Shown here: piece after piece, positions 7,975 to 13,262 of the stretch
Layout of the letters: every line of letters starts with the position of its first letter
Numbering within the stretch: the first letter of the stretch is position 1
NCBI GenBank assembly: GCA_900128395.1
Contig: LT649811.1
Coordinates: 1 to 13,262, forward strand
DNA length: 13,262 bases
Direction of reading: 5' to 3'
Source of the DNA: Stramenopiles sp. TOSAG23-2
Taxonomy: Eukaryota > Sar
Made by a program: the position numbers and the translations under genes
The notes under the pieces: generated by a model
Database searches by the model: none
The model's input: the letters and a program-made list of their open reading frames with translations, nothing else
Told to the model about the DNA's origin: nothing

Positions 7975-9330
7975 TTACAAAGGGCGTACATATTCTACTT
8001 TGTAATCGAATTGCATACCTAATTCTCCTTTTTGTCCATCATATTTAAATCTGACAGGACTTGTAACTACATGTGCTACATGAATTCTTCCAGTTGGTGT
8101 TAATATTGTACCAACATTACGTCGTAATGTCGCAGGTCCGAAAATGCGCGTAAGCTCATTCAAATCTTCAAAACGACGTACTTCATGTAAAAATGGTATG
8201 GTAATATTTTTTTTCGTTGTTTTACTTTTTGTTTTATTACTCGTTTTCTTTTTTTTATTACGACCAGTTGTAGTAGTACTATTACCATTTGTTTCTTCAT
8301 CTTCCGTTACTTCCTCTTCTACTTTATCATAATATTCTTGACGTGCATGTTCATCCAATTCACGCCATTTTTTAGCAATTTCATTCAGACTTAATGATTT
8401 TAATTTCATTTCTTTACGAAAAATATTAAATGCCGTAAAACCAATAGGTGCAGTTTTGTTCCTTACACTTAAAAGGCGTCTTCCCGTACCACTTGCTTGA
8501 AACAAGGAAAGGTAAACATCTTGTGGCATTTTAAATTTTAATGTACGTTTTTCTTTCACTTCATAAATATTAGTAGATGTTGAACGAGAATTACCAGAAG
8601 CTGAACGTGCTAAGCTACCATATATTGAACCACTAATTTTTAATTTAAAAATTGTACGTTGTTGTTCAATAATTTTTTTCTCTGCTGCTGTTAATTTCTT
8701 CGTATATGTCGCTAGATATTCAATATCACGCTCATTTTTCTTATTCTTTTTTGATTGTTTTTTCGAAGTTTTTGATGATGTCGTTTTTTGTTTTTTATTT
8801 TTAGAGTTTAAATTTGTTTTTACTCTTTTTGAACGTTTCGAGGAATTATTATTTTCCATATTGTTACTACTAGTAGTAGTAGTACCACTACTATTACTAC
8901 CATCATCACTGTTTCCTTTTTTGGTTTTATTTTTGTTCTTCATCGTCGTCGTGGTCGTTGTTGTTGTTGACGTCGTATTTCTTGTAGTAGAAGAAGAAGA
9001 GGAAAATTTTCTTTTTTTTTGAAATGATAAACGTCGTTTTGCTAATTTTCTGCGTGTTGCTAAACGTGTTGTTTCAACATTATTTGTTGCATCGTTTTCA
9101 TCATCAGCAAATACATTTTCAACTAGTTGTTCATCTGTCAATGATGTATCAATAGTTGCTTATATGTGTGTATGTGTGTGTGTTAGTTTTTGAATTATAT
9201 TGTGGTTTCGAGAGAAGGATTATTCTAAATGTGCATGATTCAAATATATATATATATATATATATATCAATGGTATATATTTATATTACTACTTACGTGG
9301 CATGGCCATCAATCTATTTTGTTTTGACAT
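7975..9330 (-). CDS. HMG-box-like basic nuclear protein, two exons
   Basis: The model is complement(join(7975..9158,9297..9330)), giving 405 residues. The large exon has no in-frame ATG at its 5' end: upstream of a TTG at 9141 the frame runs to a TAA with no ATG. A GTAAGT donor at 9296-9291 and an AG at 9160-9159 remove 138 nt and join ATG-containing codons in frame. Three ATGs (9330, 9309, 9303) could serve; the first is used here. The protein has an acidic N-terminus, Lys/Arg, Ser and Thr runs (about 45-155) with several nuclear-localisation-type clusters, and a shortened HMG box at about 249-293 (P..FTAFNIFRKEM, IAKKWREL, ARQEYYDKV). A second Lys/Thr-rich linker and a conserved-looking C-terminus (330-405) follow. 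I infer DNA or chromatin binding. The C-terminal region is not recognised. Confidence 0.75.
9159..9296 (-). other. Intron of the HMG-box-like gene
   Basis: On the minus strand it starts GTAAGT and ends ATATAAG. It contains a (TA)n run (about 9246-9267) and a (TG)n run (about 9164-9181). Removing it keeps the frame (phase 1) and supplies the missing start codon. No other donor/acceptor pair nearby does this as cleanly. Confidence 0.75.
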
Positions 9331-10150
9331 GGGATTTATTTGTAAAAAAATAAATGAATACAAAATAATGAAAAAGTACAAAATTAAGAATGATATGATC
9401 TGATATAATATGGTTCGCACTAAATGTATATTGTTATTGATTGTTTGTATTTTATAAATATATATATGTCACGAGAAATCTATATAATTTTTTTTTCCCA
9501 TTGTTATTAGTGTTATTTTGTGCCACCGTGTGAAGAAGAAAATCAAAAATAATTCGCAAATTATTTGAAATTCTCATTTTCTTGCTTCGTATAAACTGCC
9601 ATTAGTCGTACTTAAATGGACCATATTCGTAGGTCGAATTCCCTAGATAGAAGATCAAACTCAAGGCAGGGCCGCAATGCTATTGCCTTCTAAAATATCG
9701 CAATGCTATTTAATGGTATTTTCCAAGTCAGATATAAAATATCTCAAGTTCTCCCTGTTAATACTAAAATTTCCCCCTTCAAGTATAAATTATGGGTCAT
9801 TTGATAGGTGTAAACTTTCAAAATCAACTGCTTTTCAAAACTGTTTGTTTTTAAAATAGCAATATTTCATGTCCCATTTACACATATAATATAGGTATGG
9901 TTGTCTACATTATTAATACAATATCCACACATGAATATTACGTCCATATTGCATCCATCATCAATAAAACCAACAACAAATTGACACAAAACATGAAAAA
10001 AAGCACTTCGAAACAATAGAAACACGAGTAAAGGTACGAAAGCAAACAAACTGAAGAAGACAAAAGATATAATATAATAATAAGAGAAATAATAATAAAT
10101 AATTATTAATAATAATAATACTATATATATATACATATTTATAACCCAAC
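9331..10150. promoter_or_regulatory. Divergent upstream region of the HMG-box-like and TXNDC9 genes
   Basis: These 820 bp should hold both promoters. At 9673-9684 and 9699-9710 the 12-mer CGCAATGCTATT is repeated directly with a 26-nt period. The segment 9660-9860 is less AT-biased than its flanks and contains a 60-codon frame (9677-9859) without recognisable features, perhaps an old repeat. The last 100 bp before the TXNDC9 start are an AAT/TA-rich leader. No tRNA could be folded here by eye. Confidence 0.45.
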
Positions 10151-11017
10151 ATGATGCAGGAACCAGCAGGTTTAGTAAATGGCCAAATGAATGAAGGCAT
10201 GGTCAATGTTTTGAAAGATTTAGTAACAAAACAAACAACACAATATTTAGAAGCAGAAGAAGATCGTGTTGATGATATGATCAAGAAATTGGACAATATG
10301 GATGAAGATGATATTGAAAAAATGAGAGAAGTTCGTAAACGACGATTGAAAGCAGAAGCAGAACGTAAACATAAATTACGTCAACAAGGTATGTATTTTC
10401 ATTGAAACCACATCATATACTATATATATATATATACATTTCGACAGTTATATTTTTTTTGAAAAATACAGTAAAAAACTAACAGACATTTATACACATA
10501 CAATAATATATATATACATACACAAATAAATGATATAGGTCATGGTGAATATAATGAAATTAGTGGTGATAAAGAATTTTTCGCAGCATTAAAGAAGTGC
10601 CCAGCAGCTGCTATTCATTTTTATCGTCCAGCAACAGAGCGTTGTAGAATTATGGACAAACATATGAAGATATTGGCAAAAAAATACGTGGAAGCGAAAT
10701 TTTTAAAAATCAATGCAGAAAAATGTCCATATGTATGTGAAAAATTACAAATATGGTGCTTACCAAGTGTTGTTTTAGTGAAAGGAGGCAAAACAAATTA
10801 TACCATGGTTGGGTTCAATGATATGGGATGTGAAGATGAATTTGAAACGGATGAAATGGCATTTGTATTAGGTGAAAAAGGCATTATTAAATACCAAGGA
10901 CCAGCGCCAGAGGACAAAGAACAAATTCCACGTGGTGGTAAAAGACGTGGATTTAACAAACATCAAAAATCATCGTTTAGACAACGTGAAGATTCTGATA
11001 GTGATTTGGACGATTAA
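10151..11017 (+). CDS. TXNDC9: Thioredoxin domain-containing protein 9 (phosducin-like)
   Basis: The model is join(10151..10388,10539..11017), giving 238 residues (human TXNDC9 is 226). The N-terminal helix (about 15-78) carries LDNMDEDDIEKMREVRKRRLK, matching the acidic then basic helix of the family. The thioredoxin-like domain (about 81-200) starts with GHGEYNEI, followed by HFYRPATERCRIMDKH, LAKKYVEAKFLKINAEK and VGFNDMGCEDEFET. As in the family, a single Cys (C115) stands where thioredoxins have CxxC, so it is not a normal dithiol reductase. The acidic tail DSDSDLDD is also conserved. Family members bind the CCT/TRiC chaperonin and modulate folding of actin and tubulin in the cytosol. 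The ATG at 10151 gives the expected N-terminal length. It shares its upstream region with the divergent HMG-box-like gene. Confidence 0.93.
10389..10538 (+). other. Intron of the TXNDC9 gene
   Basis: The 150-nt intron starts GTATGT and ends TATAG. Splicing creates a Gly codon from G and GT and restores the family motif Q-G-H-G-E-Y across the junction. Unspliced reading ends after four codons. The intron is AT-rich with TA runs. Confidence 0.92.
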
Positions 11018-11391
11018 GTCTCTCTCTATAAATTATTCCTTTTTCGACAGAAGGAACGGAAAAAAATATTACGAGATGGTAAAAAAATGATACGAACGAT
11101 TAGAGAGGAGGTGATGAGTGATGAGAGGTACGCTTCGTACGAAGTAATTAAAAAAGTTGTGTGTGTATGTGCATAAAAATTTAAACCATATACTCGTACG
11201 ATAAAACGTAGTTCTTAAAAATGCGTGTGTTAAATATTTTATAAAAAAATATTAGTTTTTTTCGTACACACGATATTCTTTTCTCTCCCTTCCTCACTTA
11301 TCATCCTCACCCTCATCACCACCAATATATAATACGAAGTATATACGTTCGTAATATGCTATGAACCGGTTCGTACATTTGTTTTGTTTTC
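11018..11391. other. Convergent 3' intergenic region, no gene seen
   Basis: This stretch holds the 3' UTRs of TXNDC9 (+) and the oxygenase gene (-). It contains the perfect 12-bp palindrome CTTCGTACGAAG (11133-11144) and a related TACGAA..TTCGTA inverted pair near 11334-11354. No clear AATAAA is found near either stop. Confidence 0.45.
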
Positions 11392-12666
11392 TCACACCAA
11401 CCAATCCAATACACCAGGTAATGGTGGAAAATATTCTTCCCCCTCCCCATCATCTTCGCCACTACTACTACCACCACCACCAATATCTGCTACATTTTGT
11501 CGTAAATGTGGATGTTTATTTTGATTATTATTGTTGTTGTTTGTTGTTCGTTTCTTTTGTTCATGCAATGCAGCTAAACGCGCATTTTGTAATTCAAGTA
11601 AACCATCATTTAATTTTGGTAATAATGTATGAAATGTTTTGGCAATATATTTTACATTTTTATCATGATTATCAACAAGTATATCTATATCTTCACTATT
11701 ACTACCATTTGATTGATGGGATTGTACAATCGATTCTTCCCATTCATTTGCATATAACATTCTACATGTAAATGGTCGATAATATGGTTGTAATAAAAAC
11801 AATGCCGTCTCTACAGGATTTGCATCTTCTGGTAATGGTTTTGGTACTAAATTTTGACGTTTATTAATTACACCATTGAATGAATTATCACCATGAAACC
11901 AAATCGTTGCACACATACGATTATTTTGTTGATTATTATTTATTGTTGATGGCAATACACGATGCAACATCGTAGTACTTGAAAATAAAACAACTCGTCC
12001 ACGAATTGGGGAAATATCTACTGGATCTTGTAAAATAGGATATAAACGTAATTCCCCACCTTGTTGTGGTTCATAATCATTCATATAAATAATTGCAGTT
12101 ATTATTCGATGATCTGTACTTTCAGCAGCAAAATTTTTAAAATGTTTTTCTGCTGGTTTACCAACAATTAAGCTAGCATCTGTATGTATTGGAAAACATG
12201 CATTGTTTCCGCCATTATATTGAAGTTTCAATGGTGAAATACCATTTAAAATACCTAAATTAGGTATATATTTATCTATCATTTGTTTCATTGTATTATC
12301 CGTATTAATAAAATTGCAATTTTTCAATGTATCACTTGTTATTAAATCTGGTTTTACCATAGAATCTAATTCATATATATTATGTTTTGGAAATACCTTT
12401 GTTTCATCAGATGGTAAAATTAAATGTGTATGATTAATATCCATCGCATCCATTTCCTTTGCTATTGTAATTTCCTCCCGCAAGCTAGATATAAAATTGG
12501 TATCAAATACATTATCTAAAACACAATATCCTTCATGTTGTAATTGTTGAAATTTTGATTGTAAATTATTATTAGTTAAAAAAGGTAAAGTAAATTTTAA
12601 ATCTTGTAATGGTATTTTAGATGTTGCCATTTGTAATGCTTTCATCATTTCTTTATTCATTGCCAT
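11392..12666 (-). CDS. 2OG-Fe(II) oxygenase, prolyl-4-hydroxylase type
   Basis: A single-exon protein of 424 residues. The double-stranded beta-helix core runs from about residue 145 to 260. It has the facial triad H161-x-D163 (IHTDAS) and H235 (MLHRVLPS), and R250 (RMCATIWFHG) in the place of the 2-oxoglutarate-binding basic residue. GGELRLYP and GRVVLFSS between them are typical of the P4H-like branch common in algae and protists. The family hydroxylates protein or small-molecule substrates using O2, Fe(II) and 2-oxoglutarate; the substrate here is unknown. There is no signal peptide or membrane helix, which argues for cytosol or nucleus and against collagen-type ER prolyl hydroxylases. The C-terminal 165 residues form an extension with an Asn run (376-381), a Gly/Ser/acidic stretch and a final PPLPGVLDWLV. 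ATG at 12666 has A at -3 and G at +4. Confidence 0.9.
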   Translation of the reverse strand: MAMNKEMMKALQMATSKIPLQDLKFTLPFLTNNNLQSKFQQLQHEGYCVLDNVFDTNFISSLREEITIAKEMDAMDINHTHLILPSDETKVFPKHNIYELDSMVKPDLITSDTLKNCNFINTDNTMKQMIDKYIPNLGILNGISPLKLQYNGGNNACFPIHTDASLIVGKPAEKHFKNFAAESTDHRIITAIIYMNDYEPQQGGELRLYPILQDPVDISPIRGRVVLFSSTTMLHRVLPSTINNNQQNNRMCATIWFHGDNSFNGVINKRQNLVPKPLPEDANPVETALFLLQPYYRPFTCRMLYANEWEESIVQSHQSNGSNSEDIDILVDNHDKNVKYIAKTFHTLLPKLNDGLLELQNARLAALHEQKKRTTNNNNNNQNKHPHLRQNVADIGGGGSSSGEDDGEGEEYFPPLPGVLDWLV

Positions 12667-13262
12667 CCTTAGTTATGTTTGTTAAATGTATATATAATAT
12701 TATCTCTAATTCGGTATAATTATGATATTGTTTTTATTTTTTTCCTTTGTCTTTCGATACCACCACTATGAATCGCTATGAATTTATCCTTTTTTTTTCT
12801 TCTTTGTCTTTCTATCCCGACATACCACCGCCACACTTGCTATGAATAATATTTTCTATATATTCAATAAAATTGTTCGTCGATTTTTTTATTTAATAAT
12901 AAAGTAGAACTGTATTTCGCTTTAATCACAATCCTGGCAATCAAGGTTGGAAAAAGTGCATCTCAAAAGTGCATTTTTAAAAATATTCACTATGAGTAAA
13001 ATATTTGTATAAATTGTTGTTCGTTATCGGATATTTTGTCATAATAATTATTTGATATTTTAGTGATTTGATCAAATTCTTTTCACACGAGTATTTGATA
13101 TAGTAAGTGAGTAATATTCTGTACTTGTATCCTAAAACACGACAAATGTACTTTTGACCTTAATATAGAACTATCATGACTATAGCTATAAGAATATAGA
13201 GCTCCCAGATAAATTTTAATTACTGGCAATAGCATTACACAGCACTGAAATACCATATTTGG
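12667..13262. promoter_or_regulatory. Upstream region of the oxygenase gene, no gene seen
   Basis: These 596 bp run to the window edge. They hold the oxygenase promoter, an imperfect tandem duplication at 12745-12847, and then AT-rich sequence without a usable reading frame or RNA gene. TATAGCTATA (13182-13191) is a short palindrome of unknown meaning. Confidence 0.45.
12745..12847. repeat. Imperfect tandem duplication, two units
   Basis: Unit A (12745-12783) and unit B (12802-12847) share three blocks in order: CTTTGTCTTTC, ATACCACC and GCTATGAAT. Each unit follows a T-run. The units differ by small insertions. They lie 80-180 bp upstream of the oxygenase ATG, where promoter elements would be expected. 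Confidence 0.7.

Noticed and set aside
9139-9141. TTG as start codon of the HMG-box-like protein
   Set aside because: TTG starts are very rare in nuclear genes, and a canonical intron supplies in-frame ATGs upstream.
9246-9267. TA run as a telomere- or origin-like element
   Set aside because: It is a simple microsatellite inside an intron; similar TA runs occur throughout the window.
9628-9645. tRNA B-box-like sequence GGTCGAATTCC
   Set aside because: It lacks one base of the consensus, and no acceptor or anticodon stem can be folded around it.
9677-9859. 60-codon plus-strand frame in the HMG/TXNDC9 intergenic region
   Set aside because: It begins with ATG, but has no recognisable motif, no coding-like bias and lies in promoter sequence; a decayed repeat is as likely.
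9676-13236. 12-mer AATGCTATTGCC at 9676 and inverted at 13225-13236
   Set aside because: Matches of this length are expected by chance several times in a 13-kb AT-rich window, and the flanks do not extend.

Overview
The window is AT-rich nuclear DNA from a single-celled eukaryote. The evidence is two spliceosomal introns with GT..AG borders (donors GTAAGT and GTATGT), asparagine and threonine homopolymers in the proteins, purine at -3 of several ATGs, AATAAA-type signals after several stops, and gene families that are eukaryotic or mainly so. TGA, TAA and TAG all end recognisable proteins here, so the standard code fits and ciliate-type stop reassignment does not. The lineage cannot be named from sequence alone. 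The mix of a beta-helix/multi-membrane surface protein, a purple acid phosphatase and an algal/protist-type 2OG-Fe(II) oxygenase fits several free-living protist groups.

Layout: (1) 2-2476 (+) is the 3' part of a surface protein with a beta-helix ectodomain, a Cys-rich stalk and about eight membrane helices. (2) 2893-4254 (-) is a secreted purple acid phosphatase with all metal-binding motifs. (3) 4512-4782 is a fold-back element with two perfect 66-bp inverted arms around a 139-nt spacer. (4) 4837-5661 (-) is a candidate protein phosphatase-1 inhibitor-2 (Glc8-like) protein. (5) 6300-7160 (+) is an unrecognised six-helix membrane protein. (6) 7975-9330 (-) is a basic HMG-box-like nuclear protein whose true start lies in a short upstream exon. 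(7) 10151-11017 (+) is a TXNDC9 (phosducin-like) protein with one intron. (8) 11392-12666 (-) is a 2OG-Fe(II) prolyl-4-hydroxylase-type oxygenase.

The neighbours do not form a pathway; this is an ordinary eukaryotic gene neighbourhood. Two divergent pairs share upstream regions (inhibitor-2-like with the membrane protein; HMG protein with TXNDC9) and three convergent pairs share 3' regions. The most unusual object is the perfect inverted repeat in the presumed 3' UTR of the inhibitor-2-like gene. A third, truncated copy of its sequence forms the last codons of that gene.
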